Positions 26,126-35,648 of a stretch of 64,000 nucleotides of DNA are shown one piece after another. The DNA lies in NCBI RefSeq assembly GCF_014694455.1, contig NZ_JAAUWT010000020.1, forward strand, positions 1-64,000, in the 5' to 3' direction. The notes under the pieces were generated by a model. It ran no database searches and was not told the DNA's origin. It saw nothing but the letters and a program-made list of their open reading frames with translations. Both the position numbers and the translations under genes were made by a program. This DNA is from Vibrio sp. S9_S30. GTDB lineage: Bacteria; Pseudomonadota; Gammaproteobacteria; Enterobacterales; Vibrionaceae. Within the stretch, counting starts at the first letter, position 1. Every line of letters starts with the position of its first letter.

Positions 26126-27967
26126 ATGCCTATATACAGATCCGCAACAACAACACACGGTAGAAACATGGCTGGTGCGCGCGCTTTATGGCGGGCGACT
26201 GGTGTAAAAGAAGAAGATTTCGGTAAACCAATCATTGCTGTCGTGAACTCATTCACTCAGTTTGTGCCTGGGCACGTCCACTTGAAAGACATGGGTCAAC
26301 TGGTGGCAGGTGAAATTGAAAAAGCAGGCGGGATTGCCAAAGAGTTCAACACCATCGCCGTTGATGACGGCATCGCAATGGGCCACGGCGGCATGTTGTA
26401 TTCACTGCCATCTCGAGAGCTGATCGCCGACTCCGTCGAATACATGGTAAACGCGCACTGCGCCGATGCGATGGTCTGCATCTCAAACTGTGACAAAATC
26501 ACCCCAGGAATGTTGATGGCGTCTATGCGTCTGAATATTCCCGTGATCTTCGTTTCGGGCGGTCCTATGGAAGCAGGGAAAACCAAGCTATCGGATCAGA
26601 TCATCAAACTGGATCTGGTGGATGCCATGATCCAAGGCGCGGATCCCACGGTATCCGATGAACAAAGTCAACAAGTCGAGCGCTCTGCATGCCCAACTTG
26701 CGGTTCATGTTCTGGTATGTTCACCGCTAACTCAATGAACTGTCTAACAGAAGCATTGGGACTATCCCAGCCAGGAAATGGCTCCATGCTAGCCACTCAC
26801 GCTGACCGTGAACAGCTGTTCATCAATGCGGGCAAACGTATCGTTGAGCTAACGCGCCGTTACTACGAAAAAGACGACGAAACCGCACTCCCAAGAAACA
26901 TCGCCAGCCGCGCCGCTTTTGAAAATGCCATGGCATTGGATATTGCCATGGGGGGCTCAAGTAACACTGTATTGCACCTTTTGGCTGCCGCGCAAGAAGG
27001 TGAAATTGATTTTGACATGAAAGACATTGATGAAATGTCTCGACGTGTTCCACACTTATGTAAAGTGGCGCCGTCCACACAAAAATACCACATGGAAGAT
27101 GTGCACCGCGCTGGTGGAGTGATGGCGATACTGGGTGAATTGGATCGCGCTGGTTTGATTAACAGTGACACTCGCACTGTGTTAGGTCTGTCCATGCAAG
27201 AACAGCTGGCAGAATACGACATCATTCAAACAAAAAATGAAGACGTGCTTAAGTTCTTCCGTGCGGGTCCCGCTGGTATTCGCACCACCAAAGCCTTCTC
27301 CCAAGATTGCCGTTGGGATAGCTTGGATGATGACCGTGAAAACGGCTGTATCCGCACCAAAGAGAACGCCTTTAGCCAAGAAGGCGGATTAGCGGTACTT
27401 TCAGGAAACATCGCCGAAGATGGCTGTATTGTAAAAACAGCGGGTGTCGACGAAGACAACCTGACATTCCAAGGACCTGCAATTGTATTTGAAAGCCAAG
27501 ATACCGCGGTAGACGGTATTTTGGGCGGCAAAGTGAAAGCCGGAGAAGTGGTCGTCATTCGCTACGAAGGACCAAAAGGCGGACCCGGTATGCAGGAAAT
27601 GCTTTACCCTACTACCTACTTAAAGTCGATGGGCTTAGGTAAATCTTGCGCTCTTCTAACGGACGGTCGTTTTTCTGGTGGTACATCGGGCCTATCCATT
27701 GGTCACACGTCTCCGGAAGCTGCCAGCGGCGGCACCATAGGCTTAGTTCAAGATGGCGACATCATTACCATTGACATTCCAAGCCGCTCAATCACGTTAG
27801 ACGTGTCTGAAGAGGAACTCGCAGCACGCCGGGCGAAGCAAGATGAGCTCGGCTGGAAACCCGCAAACCGCCAACGTGAAGTGTCTTTCGCTCTCAAAGC
27901 ATACGGCAGCATGGCGACCAGTGCTGACAAAGGTGCGGTCCGCGACAAATCGATGTTAGAGGACTAA
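26126..27967 (+). CDS. ilvD: Dihydroxy-acid dehydratase
   Basis: Fe-S enzyme that dehydrates 2,3-dihydroxy-isovalerate and -methylvalerate. The protein has 613 residues from the ATG at 26126 (AAGGAAG upstream), starting exactly like E. coli IlvD (YRSATTTHGRNMAGARALWR). A longer frame into ilvE is a shadow. Cluster-binding cysteines are visible in CISNCDKITPG and CPTCGSCSGMFTANSM, and the C-terminal block is DGRFSGGTSGLSIGH. Confidence 0.97.
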   Translation: MPIYRSATTTHGRNMAGARALWRATGVKEEDFGKPIIAVVNSFTQFVPGHVHLKDMGQLVAGEIEKAGGIAKEFNTIAVDDGIAMGHGGMLYSLPSRELIADSVEYMVNAHCADAMVCISNCDKITPGMLMASMRLNIPVIFVSGGPMEAGKTKLSDQIIKLDLVDAMIQGADPTVSDEQSQQVERSACPTCGSCSGMFTANSMNCLTEALGLSQPGNGSMLATHADREQLFINAGKRIVELTRRYYEKDDETALPRNIASRAAFENAMALDIAMGGSSNTVLHLLAAAQEGEIDFDMKDIDEMSRRVPHLCKVAPSTQKYHMEDVHRAGGVMAILGELDRAGLINSDTRTVLGLSMQEQLAEYDIIQTKNEDVLKFFRAGPAGIRTTKAFSQDCRWDSLDDDRENGCIRTKENAFSQEGGLAVLSGNIAEDGCIVKTAGVDEDNLTFQGPAIVFESQDTAVDGILGGKVKAGEVVVIRYEGPKGGPGMQEMLYPTTYLKSMGLGKSCALLTDGRFSGGTSGLSIGHTSPEAASGGTIGLVQDGDIITIDIPSRSITLDVSEEELAARRAKQDELGWKPANRQREVSFALKAYGSMATSADKGAVRDKSMLED

Positions 27968-27970
27968 CCG

Positions 27971-29500
27971 ATGACACTGACCACTCAATCCGGCGCAGAA
28001 TACCTGCGCCAAATCTTGCGCGCTCCTGTTTATGAAGTGGCAATGGTGTCTCCCTTTCAAGAGATGCCTCGGCTCTCTGCGCGCATTGGTAATCAGATTC
28101 AAATAAAACGAGAAGATCGCCAACCGGTTCATTCCTTTAAGCTACGTGGCGCTTACAACATGGTCGCGAGCCTGACTGACGAGCAAAAAGCATCCGGTGT
28201 CATTGCTGCTTCTGCGGGAAACCACGCGCAAGGCATGGCACTGTCGGGCTCTAAATTAGGCATTCAAACCACCATCGTCATGCCCAAAACCACGCCAGAT
28301 ATCAAAGTTGATGCGGTTCGCGGGTTTGGTGGAAACGTGGTGCTTCATGGCAATAATTTTGATGAAGCCAAAACCGAGGCTGAACGGTTATCAGCGGAGC
28401 ATGGCTATACCTTTGTGCCTCCCTTTGATCACCCGATGGTGATTGCAGGACAAGGCACGATTGGCATGGAAATGCTGCAACAAAATGGTCACTTAGATTA
28501 CATCTTTGTGCCAGTTGGCGGAGGCGGTTTAGCCGCAGGCGTTGCCGTTTTGGTTAAGCAATTGATGCCTGAAATCAAAGTCATCGCTGTCGAGCCGGAA
28601 GAATCCGCGTGCCTAAAAGCGGCGTTGGATGCGGGCGAACCCGTGGTTTTGGATCAAGTGAGTATGTTTGCGGATGGCGTCGCAGTGAAACGCATCGGTG
28701 AAGAGACTTTCCGACTTTGCCAACAATACATCGACGGTCACATCAGTGTGTCCAGCGACGAAATCTGTTCCGCCGTGAAAGACATTTTTGAAGATACTCG
28801 AGCCATTGCAGAGCCATCGGGTGCTTTGGCTCTGGCGGGTTTAAAGAAGTATGCCGAACAAAATGCCTTGAAAGGTAAACAGTTAGGTACGATTTTGTCA
28901 GGCGCAAATACCAACTTCCACGGATTACGCTACATCTCTGAACGCTGTGAATTAGGTGAAAAACGCGAAGGTTTGCTGGCGGTCACTATCCCCGAAAGGC
29001 AAGGTGCTTTCTTTGAGTTTTGTAACTTGATTGGTGGCAGGGCTGTTACCGAGTTCAACTACCGTTATAACGATGACCAGCTTGCTAATATCTTTGTCGG
29101 GTTGCGCTTACAAGATGGCCAGCAAGAGCTGGATAGTGTCATACAAGACTTACGTAATGGTGGATACCCTGTTGTCGATTTGTCGGATGATGAAATGGCA
29201 AAACTTCATGTGCGTTACATGATTGGTGGTAAACCTTCCAAACCGTTGAAAGAAAGGCTGTATAGCTTTGAGTTTCCAGAGTACCCAGGGGCGCTGGTGA
29301 AATTTTTAAGCACATTGGGCACCCATTGGAATATCAGCCTATTCAACTATCGAAATCAAGGCGCGGATTATGGTCGTGTACTTTGTGGGTTTGAATTAGA
29401 GGAATCGGATCTGACCCGCTTCTCAGCTCACCTTCGAGAATTGGGTTATCAGTGTAAAGATGAGTCAGATAACCCTTCATATCAGTTCTTTTTATCGTAA
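27971..29500 (+). CDS. ilvA: Threonine deaminase (biosynthetic)
   Basis: PLP enzyme converting threonine to 2-oxobutyrate, the entry to isoleucine; in this family it is allosterically inhibited by Ile and activated by Val. The 509-residue protein has the PLP lysine in QPVHSFKLRGAYN (K58), SAGNHAQGMA, and the glycine loop VPVGGGGLAAG. Two C-terminal ACT-like regulatory modules cover about 325-505. It is the last gene of the operon, 3 bp after ilvD, with a terminator right behind. Confidence 0.97.
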   Translation: MTLTTQSGAEYLRQILRAPVYEVAMVSPFQEMPRLSARIGNQIQIKREDRQPVHSFKLRGAYNMVASLTDEQKASGVIAASAGNHAQGMALSGSKLGIQTTIVMPKTTPDIKVDAVRGFGGNVVLHGNNFDEAKTEAERLSAEHGYTFVPPFDHPMVIAGQGTIGMEMLQQNGHLDYIFVPVGGGGLAAGVAVLVKQLMPEIKVIAVEPEESACLKAALDAGEPVVLDQVSMFADGVAVKRIGEETFRLCQQYIDGHISVSSDEICSAVKDIFEDTRAIAEPSGALALAGLKKYAEQNALKGKQLGTILSGANTNFHGLRYISERCELGEKREGLLAVTIPERQGAFFEFCNLIGGRAVTEFNYRYNDDQLANIFVGLRLQDGQQELDSVIQDLRNGGYPVVDLSDDEMAKLHVRYMIGGKPSKPLKERLYSFEFPEYPGALVKFLSTLGTHWNISLFNYRNQGADYGRVLCGFELEESDLTRFSAHLRELGYQCKDESDNPSYQFFLS

Positions 29501-29502
29501 TT

Positions 29503-29526
29503 AAAACGGGGCTTTCGCCCCGTTTT
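29503..29526 (+). terminator. Terminator of the ilv operon
   Basis: AAAACGGGGC / GCCCCGTTTT form a 10-bp perfect stem with a TTTC loop, then CTATTTTTA. It begins 2 bp after the ilvA stop and also faces the convergent binding-protein gene. Confidence 0.88.
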
Positions 29527-29545
29527 CTATTTTTAAATAAAAAAA

Positions 29546-30319
29546 TTAAAGGCTTTTCAGCCCCCATTTTTCAGCCGTTTGCTTAAAGAAGCCCTGTGTT
29601 TTCTTCAACTCTACCCAGTGATTAACGTAATTGATCCATTCTTGGTCATCTTGCGGCAACAACATAGAAATAGGTGTTGGGCGACGAGGCTTGGGAACAG
29701 GCACTATTGCAAGTTGCTTAAACTTCTCAACCAAAGTTGCCGCTTCTACGTTTGAAGTAACAGACACATCCGCACGGCGAGCCAATAATTCTTGGAAATC
29801 GCGAGCGGGCGCTTCGATAACAACATGCTTTGCTTCTGGGAAGAAGTCTTTCACCATATTTTCTTGAACGGTCCCTAACGTTGCAGCAACTCGGATATCC
29901 GATTGATTAAAATCGCTCCAGTCTGAAAATTTTGCCAAATCTTTCTTCTGAACCACAGGGACAAATGCAAGATAGAAGTAGGGCTGACTGTATCCTGCCA
30001 CTTTAGCGCGTGACATATTCAAGGACGCACTGCCTGTAATGTCATATTTATTTGCCGTCACACCATTGACCAAAGTTTTCCAATCGGTTGCAACGTACTC
30101 CACTTTCACACCCATATCTTTCGCCAGCTCTGTGGTGATATCAATGTCAAATCCTCTGTAGCTGTTATCCGCTGGGTTTTTCATCGTCATTGGGTTCCAA
30201 TCACCGGTAGTGCCTACACGAAGTACACCCGCATCTAATATTTCATGCAAACGGCTAGCCGCTTGAACTTGTGCTAATCCCAGCAGTAATACACTAAAAC
30301 CAATTAACCATTTTTTCAT
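29546..30319 (-). CDS. Solute-binding protein, cyclohexadienyl dehydratase-like
   Basis: 257-residue periplasmic family 3 solute-binding protein. A signal peptide (to QVQA, before ASRLHEIL) precedes the mature domain. ILDAGVLRVGTTGDWNPMT and YRGFDIDI resemble, in my memory, the PheC-type cyclohexadienyl dehydratases that share this fold. It could therefore be either an amino-acid binding protein or a periplasmic dehydratase. The permease gene next door, read divergently, favours transport. I chose the ATG at 30319, which has AAGGA upstream; an earlier start at 30361 lacks a signal-like beginning. Confidence 0.8.
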   Translation of the reverse strand: MKKWLIGFSVLLLGLAQVQAASRLHEILDAGVLRVGTTGDWNPMTMKNPADNSYRGFDIDITTELAKDMGVKVEYVATDWKTLVNGVTANKYDITGSASLNMSRAKVAGYSQPYFYLAFVPVVQKKDLAKFSDWSDFNQSDIRVAATLGTVQENMVKDFFPEAKHVVIEAPARDFQELLARRADVSVTSNVEAATLVEKFKQLAIVPVPKPRRPTPISMLLPQDDQEWINYVNHWVELKKTQGFFKQTAEKWGLKSL

Positions 30320-30406
30320 TTTAATTCCTTCTTCATGTTCGAAAAAACAACGTTTTCTCATGGCAACACTGATAACATAGCAATATCTTTAAACATTTTT
30401 TAGCAT

Positions 30407-31165
30407 TTGGTTATAAATATCGTGCACTTGTCTTCGCTTTTTATTGCTTTCTCTGTATTCCTTCTCTCAGGGTGCAGCGATTATCAATGGGGTTGGTACG
30501 TTTTAGACCCCACAACCGAACAAGGTATTATCAATCTAAAATTCCTCATTGCTGGCTTTGAGGATACGATTTACATATCGTTCATCAGCATGCTGCTTGC
30601 GATGTTATTGGGATTAATCGTGGCTTTACCAGCCTTAAGTGAACGTCAATCGCTTCGCGCCATCAATCGAATATACGTCGAAAGCATCCGCTCTATTCCC
30701 GTATTGGTGCTTTTATTGTGGGTTTACTATGGGTTACCTACACTTATGGACGTATCACTCGATTATTTTGCAGCAGGAGTGATAGCTCTGACTATCGCTG
30801 AGAGCGCCTTTATGGCAGAGGTATTTCGAGGCGGTATCCAAGCGATTGCGCGAGGACAGCATGAAGCAGCAGAATCATTGGGGCTTAATTACTGGCAGAA
30901 GATGAGACTCGTCATTCTTCCACAAGCATTACGACAAATACTGCCTCCTTTGGGTAACCAATTTGTCTATATTTTGAAGATGTCGTCCTTGGTCAGTGTC
31001 ATTGGCTTAAGTGACCTAACACGTCGAGCAAACGAGCTGGTCGTCAACGAATACCTCCCACTGGAGATTTACACCTTTTTGGTGCTCGAATATTTAATAC
31101 TAATCCTGTTTGTCTCCCAGTGCGTTAGGTGGCTAGAAAAACGCATCGCCATTCCCAGTAACTAG
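30407..31165 (+). CDS. Amino-acid ABC transporter permease with lipobox N-terminus
   Basis: 252-residue inner-membrane permease of the HisM/GlnP family. The EAA loop EAAESLGLNYWQKMRLVILPQA (start near residue 147) is the ATPase docking site, and about five hydrophobic helices are visible. Unusually, the first hydrophobic segment ends in LLSGC followed by SDYQWGW, a perfect lipoprotein signal. The start is uncertain: TTG at 30407 or GTG at 30422, neither with a good ribosome site. No ATP-binding gene adjoins it, so it may borrow one; the nearest in the window is at 49812. Confidence 0.82.
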   Translation: MVINIVHLSSLFIAFSVFLLSGCSDYQWGWYVLDPTTEQGIINLKFLIAGFEDTIYISFISMLLAMLLGLIVALPALSERQSLRAINRIYVESIRSIPVLVLLLWVYYGLPTLMDVSLDYFAAGVIALTIAESAFMAEVFRGGIQAIARGQHEAAESLGLNYWQKMRLVILPQALRQILPPLGNQFVYILKMSSLVSVIGLSDLTRRANELVVNEYLPLEIYTFLVLEYLILILFVSQCVRWLEKRIAIPSN

Positions 31166-31191
31166 AACGAGCTGTGTTATAGAGCAAACAT

Positions 31192-31219
31192 AAAAAAGGC
31201 TGATCCCAACATCAACCTT
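31192..31219 (-). terminator. Terminator after glmU
   Basis: On the minus strand AAGGTTGAT / ATCAGCCTT form a 9-bp stem with one U-G pair and a 6-base loop, followed by TTTTTT. It lies between glmU and the convergent permease gene. Confidence 0.78.
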
Positions 31220-31266
31220 CTCAAGAGCAATCTCATTAATATTAATCGCGTTAATTACGAACCCAG

Positions 31267-32628
31267 TTATTTATTTTTTACGGGTCGCTGCCAGTCAGAA
31301 ATTTTACGCTCTTTCGCGCGAGTGATCACTAACTCACCTTCATCGACATCTTTCGTTAATGTCGTTCCTGCACCAATCGTCGCACCATTTGCTACCGTTA
31401 CAGGTGCGATAAGTTGGCTGTCTGACCCCACAAATACGTCGTCACCAATGATGGTTTTGAATTTGTTGGCACCGTCATAATTACACGTAATCGTCCCAGC
31501 CCCAATATTGGTACGTTGACCAATTTCAGCATCCCCTAAATACGTAAGATGATTCGCTTTGGATCCTTCCCCTAGGCGGGCGTTTTTCACTTCGACAAAG
31601 TTGCCTACATGCGCATTGTTACGAAGCTCCGCACCAGGTCGAAGGCGGCTAAATGGTCCAACCGTACACTCTTCGCCAATTGTGGCACCTTCAATCACAC
31701 TGTAAGGACGAACAATCGTATTATCATCAATCTCACAGTTTTTCAGCACACACCCTGTGCCAATGACCACATTGTCCCCCAAGCTCACATTACCTTCGAT
31801 GATGACATTGGTATCGATTTCAACGTCCATTCCACACTGAAGCGTACCACGAAGATCGAATCGTTCAGGATCGCGCAACATTACACCTTGTTCGAGCAAA
31901 GTATGTGCATTCATGCGCTGGTAGGCACGTTCAAGCCTTGCCAATTGAGCGCGGTCGTTCACGCCTTCAACTTCAATAGGGTTCACAGGATGAACAGCTT
32001 CAACGGCACGGCCTTCATCGTGCGCCGCAGCGATGACATCCGTCAGATAATACTCGCCTTGTGCATTTTCGTTCTTTAGGTTCGCTAACCAACGTTTCAG
32101 ATCACCGCCCGTCGCCACCATAACGCCAGTATTGATTTCTTTGATCAGCTTTTGTTCTTCTGTCGCGTCCTTTTGCTCAACAATTGCCACTACCGGACCA
32201 TTTTTACGAACAATACGCCCGTAGCCCATCGGGTTGTCTAGCACCACGGTTAGCAAGGCAATACCACCATGAGGTTGCGCTTCTAGCAGGTTTTCGACCG
32301 TTTGAGAAGAAATCAGCGGAACATCACCGTATAACACTAATATTTTTTCATCGTCCGAAAATTCAGATGACGCTTGATTAACTGCATGACCTGTTCCTAA
32401 TTGCTTGGCTTGCAGTACCCAATTGACGGGCTCTTGCGACAACGACGCTTTCATTTGATCACCACCATGCCCATAGACAAGATGAATGTTTTGAGCACCC
32501 AGCCCATTACAGGTATCGATAACGTGTTTTGCCATGGGTTTGCCTGCAAGTGTATGAAGCACTTTCGGCTTATTAGAATACATGCGAGTGCCTTTGCCCG
32601 CCGCGAGGATGACCGCGCTGAATTTCAT
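31267..32628 (-). CDS. glmU: Bifunctional GlmU (uridyltransferase / acetyltransferase)
   Basis: Makes UDP-N-acetylglucosamine from glucosamine-1-phosphate by acetylation (C-terminal half) and uridylylation (N-terminal half), feeding cell wall and LPS synthesis. The 453-residue protein has the pyrophosphorylase signature LAAGKGTRM at residues 10-18, LYGDVPLI near 104 and a linker near 228. A left-handed beta-helix of hexapeptide repeats follows, with the acetyltransferase catalytic region KNARLGEGSKANHLTYLGD near 350. It lies downstream of the atp operon, as in E. coli and Vibrio. Confidence 0.97.
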   Translation of the reverse strand: MKFSAVILAAGKGTRMYSNKPKVLHTLAGKPMAKHVIDTCNGLGAQNIHLVYGHGGDQMKASLSQEPVNWVLQAKQLGTGHAVNQASSEFSDDEKILVLYGDVPLISSQTVENLLEAQPHGGIALLTVVLDNPMGYGRIVRKNGPVVAIVEQKDATEEQKLIKEINTGVMVATGGDLKRWLANLKNENAQGEYYLTDVIAAAHDEGRAVEAVHPVNPIEVEGVNDRAQLARLERAYQRMNAHTLLEQGVMLRDPERFDLRGTLQCGMDVEIDTNVIIEGNVSLGDNVVIGTGCVLKNCEIDDNTIVRPYSVIEGATIGEECTVGPFSRLRPGAELRNNAHVGNFVEVKNARLGEGSKANHLTYLGDAEIGQRTNIGAGTITCNYDGANKFKTIIGDDVFVGSDSQLIAPVTVANGATIGAGTTLTKDVDEGELVITRAKERKISDWQRPVKNK

Positions 32629-32813
32629 AAATAGTGGTTCCTAAAAGACGTTGTCGTTTAAGTGATGGATTTTAGCGTGAATTACGCAAAGAGTTAAAGA
32701 TTCGGCGTGGTTTTCGTATCAAATGATGACTTGGTTTAACAAAAGTAGGACAACGGGCTTGAGACAATCATGAAATAGGCGGAATTGACGAGGAAACAAC
32801 ACAAGAAAAAACA

Positions 32814-32835
32814 AAGGCGACCCTAAGGTCGCCTT
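32814..32835 (-). terminator. Terminator of the atp operon
   Basis: AAGGCGACC / GGTCGCCTT form a 9-bp perfect stem with a 4-base loop. On the minus strand it is followed by TTGTTTTTTCTTG. It lies 18 bp after atpC; the rest of the 224-bp atpC-glmU gap shows no other feature and should hold the glmU promoter. Confidence 0.85.
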
Positions 32836-32852
32836 AATCGCTGCGCTAATGA

Positions 32853-33275
32853 TTAGCGTACTTTTTTGGTCAGTTCGATTACTCGAAGCTGAGCAATGGC
32901 TTTAGCCAGCTCACTGGCCGCTTGTGCAAAGTCCATGTCGCCATGCTGATTATGGATATTTTCTTCAGCCTTGCGTTTGGCTTCTTCTGCCTTAGCTGCG
33001 TCTAGATCTTCACCACGGATAGCCGTATCAGCCAATACAGTCGCTGTACCAGGCTGAACTTCCATCATGCCACCAGAGATGTAAATCACCTCTTCGTGAC
33101 CGTGTTGCTTCACAATACGCACCATTCCAGGCGTAATAGCGGTCAGCAGCGGTGCATGCCCAGGATAAATTCCCAGCTCACCTTCGCTACCGGTCACTTG
33201 AAATGTTTCAACCAGCCCAGAGAAAAGTCTTTTCTCCGCACTAACCACATCCAAGTGAAAGGTCATTGCTGCCAT
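32853..33275 (-). CDS. atpC: ATP synthase epsilon subunit
   Basis: Central-stalk subunit of F1 that couples rotation and can inhibit ATP hydrolysis. The 140-residue protein has the N-terminal beta-sandwich (TFHLDVVSAEKRLFSG, GSEGELGIYPGHAPLLTAI) and a C-terminal two-helix domain from about 90. It is the last gene of the atp operon, 18 bp after atpD. Confidence 0.96.
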   Translation of the reverse strand: MAAMTFHLDVVSAEKRLFSGLVETFQVTGSEGELGIYPGHAPLLTAITPGMVRIVKQHGHEEVIYISGGMMEVQPGTATVLADTAIRGEDLDAAKAEEAKRKAEENIHNQHGDMDFAQAASELAKAIAQLRVIELTKKVR

Positions 33276-33293
33276 ATCGCCTCCTAAATAGCC

Positions 33294-34697
33294 TTATAGC
33301 TTCTTCGCATTCTCGATAGCATCATCGATCGTACCGCAGTACATGAACGATTGCTCTGGAATGTCATCGTATTCACCAGATAGCAGACCTTTGAAACCAC
33401 GTAGGGTTTCTTTCAGAGGTACGTATACACCTGGGTCGCCTGTAAATACTTCAGCTACGTGGTAAGGCTGAGTTAGGAAACGCTCAATCTTACGCGCACG
33501 AGATACGACTTGCTTATCTTCCTCAGATAGCTCATCCATACCTAGAATAGCGATGATATCTTTCAGCTCTTTATAGCGCTGAAGTGTCGACTGCACGCCA
33601 CGAGCAATGTCGTAGTGCTCTTGACCAACAACCAATGGATCAAGTTGACGTGATGTCGAATCCAATGGGTCAATCGCAGGGTATAGACCCATAGCCGCGA
33701 TGTTACGGTTAAGTACAACCGTTGCATCCAAGTGAGCAAACGTTGTGGCTGGAGATGGGTCAGTCAAGTCATCCGCTGGTACATATACCGCCTGAACAGA
33801 GGTAATAGAACCGGCTTTCGTTGACGTGATGCGCTCCTGTAGAACACCCATTTCTTCTGCAAGTGTTGGTTGGTAACCTACCGCAGACGGCATACGACCT
33901 AGAAGTGCTGATACTTCTGTACCGGCTAGGGTATAACGGTAGATGTTATCAACGAACAACAGTACGTCACGACCTTCGTCACGGAAACGCTCTGCCATTG
34001 TTAGACCAGTCAGTGCAACACGTAAACGGTTACCTGGAGGCTCATTCATCTGACCGTAAACCATTGCTACCTTAGATTCTTCAGGATTCTCAACGTTTAC
34101 AACGCCCGCTTCCTGCATCTCGTGGTAGAAGTCGTTACCTTCACGAGTACGCTCACCTACACCAGCAAATACTGATAGACCAGAGTGTTGAAGTGCGATG
34201 TTGTTGATAAGTTCCATCATGTTAACGGTCTTACCTACACCTGCACCACCAAACAGACCGATTTTACCACCCTTAGCGAATGGACAAACCAAGTCGATTA
34301 CTTTAACACCTGTCTCTAGTAGAGCAGTTTCGTTAGATTGCTCTTCGTAACTTGGTGCTGGACGGTGAATTGCGTAGTGCTCTTCTGCACCGATTTCACC
34401 ACACTCATCAATCGCGTCACCTAGAACGTTCATGATACGACCAAGAGTCTTAGTACCTACTGGTACTGAGATTGGAGCGCCAGTGTTTTCCACTGTCAGT
34501 CCACGACGTAAACCATCAGAGCTACCCATAACGATTGCGCGAATTACGCCACCGCCTAGCTGCTGTTGAACTTCAAGAACAAGACGCTCTTTCGCTTCAA
34601 CAACGTTCAGAGCATCATATACACTTGGTACTTCGCTCTGTGGGAACTCTACGTCGACTACCGCACCGATGATCTGTACGATCTTACCTGTAGCCAT
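33294..34697 (-). CDS. atpD: ATP synthase beta subunit
   Basis: Catalytic F1 subunit. The 467-residue protein has Walker A GGAGVGKTVNMMELI near 149-157, the catalytic GERTREGND region near 182, Walker B DVLLFVDNIYRYT near 240 and PAVGYQPTLAEEMG. The length fits the family. Confidence 0.98.
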   Translation of the reverse strand: MATGKIVQIIGAVVDVEFPQSEVPSVYDALNVVEAKERLVLEVQQQLGGGVIRAIVMGSSDGLRRGLTVENTGAPISVPVGTKTLGRIMNVLGDAIDECGEIGAEEHYAIHRPAPSYEEQSNETALLETGVKVIDLVCPFAKGGKIGLFGGAGVGKTVNMMELINNIALQHSGLSVFAGVGERTREGNDFYHEMQEAGVVNVENPEESKVAMVYGQMNEPPGNRLRVALTGLTMAERFRDEGRDVLLFVDNIYRYTLAGTEVSALLGRMPSAVGYQPTLAEEMGVLQERITSTKAGSITSVQAVYVPADDLTDPSPATTFAHLDATVVLNRNIAAMGLYPAIDPLDSTSRQLDPLVVGQEHYDIARGVQSTLQRYKELKDIIAILGMDELSEEDKQVVSRARKIERFLTQPYHVAEVFTGDPGVYVPLKETLRGFKGLLSGEYDDIPEQSFMYCGTIDDAIENAKKL

Positions 34698-34731
34698 CGT
34701 TAATCCTCTAACTTATTAGTTTTACCTATGC

Positions 34732-35598
34732 TTAAACCGCGGCAGCACCACCAACGATTTCCGACAGTTCTTGTGTGATAGCCGCTTGACGCGCCTTGTT
34801 GTACACAAGTTCTAAGTCTTCTATCAGGTTGGTTGCATTATCCGTTGCAGCTTTCATTGCGATCATTCGAGCCGCTTGCTCACAAGCAAGGTTCTCGACC
34901 ACGCCTTGGTACACTTGTGATTCAACGTAGCGAATCAATAGGGTATCCAGAAGTGGTTTTGGCTCAGGCTCATAAATGTAGTCCCAAGCATGTTCGCGCT
35001 GCATCTCTTCGCTGTCCGATTTCGGCAGAGGCAGTAATTGATCGATCGTTGGTTCTTGTACCATAGTGTTCACAAAGTGGTTGTACACTACATACAGACG
35101 ATCCAACTCGCCTTCATCATACTTCTTCAACATGACACTGACTGAGCCGATCAAATCTTCAAGGCTTGGGCTGTCACCCAAACCAGAAACTTGAGCCGCT
35201 ACTTTTGCGCCGCTGTTGTTAAAGAACGCTGTCGCTTTAGAACCAACTATCGCCAGTTCAACGTCTGCGCCTTTATCCGACCATTCTTTCATGTCTAATG
35301 TTGCTTTCTTGAACAAGTTAATGTTCAAACCACCACACAGACCACGGTCGGTAGAAACGATGATGTAACCAACACGTTTGGCTTCACGTTCCTCAAGATA
35401 AGGGTGCTTATACTCAAGGCTACCGTTCGCCACATGACCGATCACTTTACGCATTATTTCAGCATATGGACGAGAAGCTTGACGCGCGTCTTGTGAACGT
35501 CGCATCTTAGAAGCCGCTACCATTTCCATCGCTTTCGTAATTTTCTGCGTGCTTTTAACACTACCGATTTTATTACGTATCTCTTTTGCGCCGGCCAT
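34732..35598 (-). CDS. atpG: ATP synthase gamma subunit
   Basis: Rotor shaft of F1. The 288-residue protein has an N-terminal helix (KEIRNKIGSVKSTQKITKAMEMVAASKMR), the Rossmann-like middle (IIVSTDRGLCGGLNINLFK), and a C-terminal coil (AARMIAMKAATDNATNLIEDLELVYNKARQAAITQEL). It lies between atpA and atpD as usual. Confidence 0.97.
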   Translation of the reverse strand: MAGAKEIRNKIGSVKSTQKITKAMEMVAASKMRRSQDARQASRPYAEIMRKVIGHVANGSLEYKHPYLEEREAKRVGYIIVSTDRGLCGGLNINLFKKATLDMKEWSDKGADVELAIVGSKATAFFNNSGAKVAAQVSGLGDSPSLEDLIGSVSVMLKKYDEGELDRLYVVYNHFVNTMVQEPTIDQLLPLPKSDSEEMQREHAWDYIYEPEPKPLLDTLLIRYVESQVYQGVVENLACEQAARMIAMKAATDNATNLIEDLELVYNKARQAAITQELSEIVGGAAAV

Positions 35599-35648
35599 CG
35601 TATTACTCTCCGTTTATGGTAATAGGTGACCTTACGGCCACCGACCAA

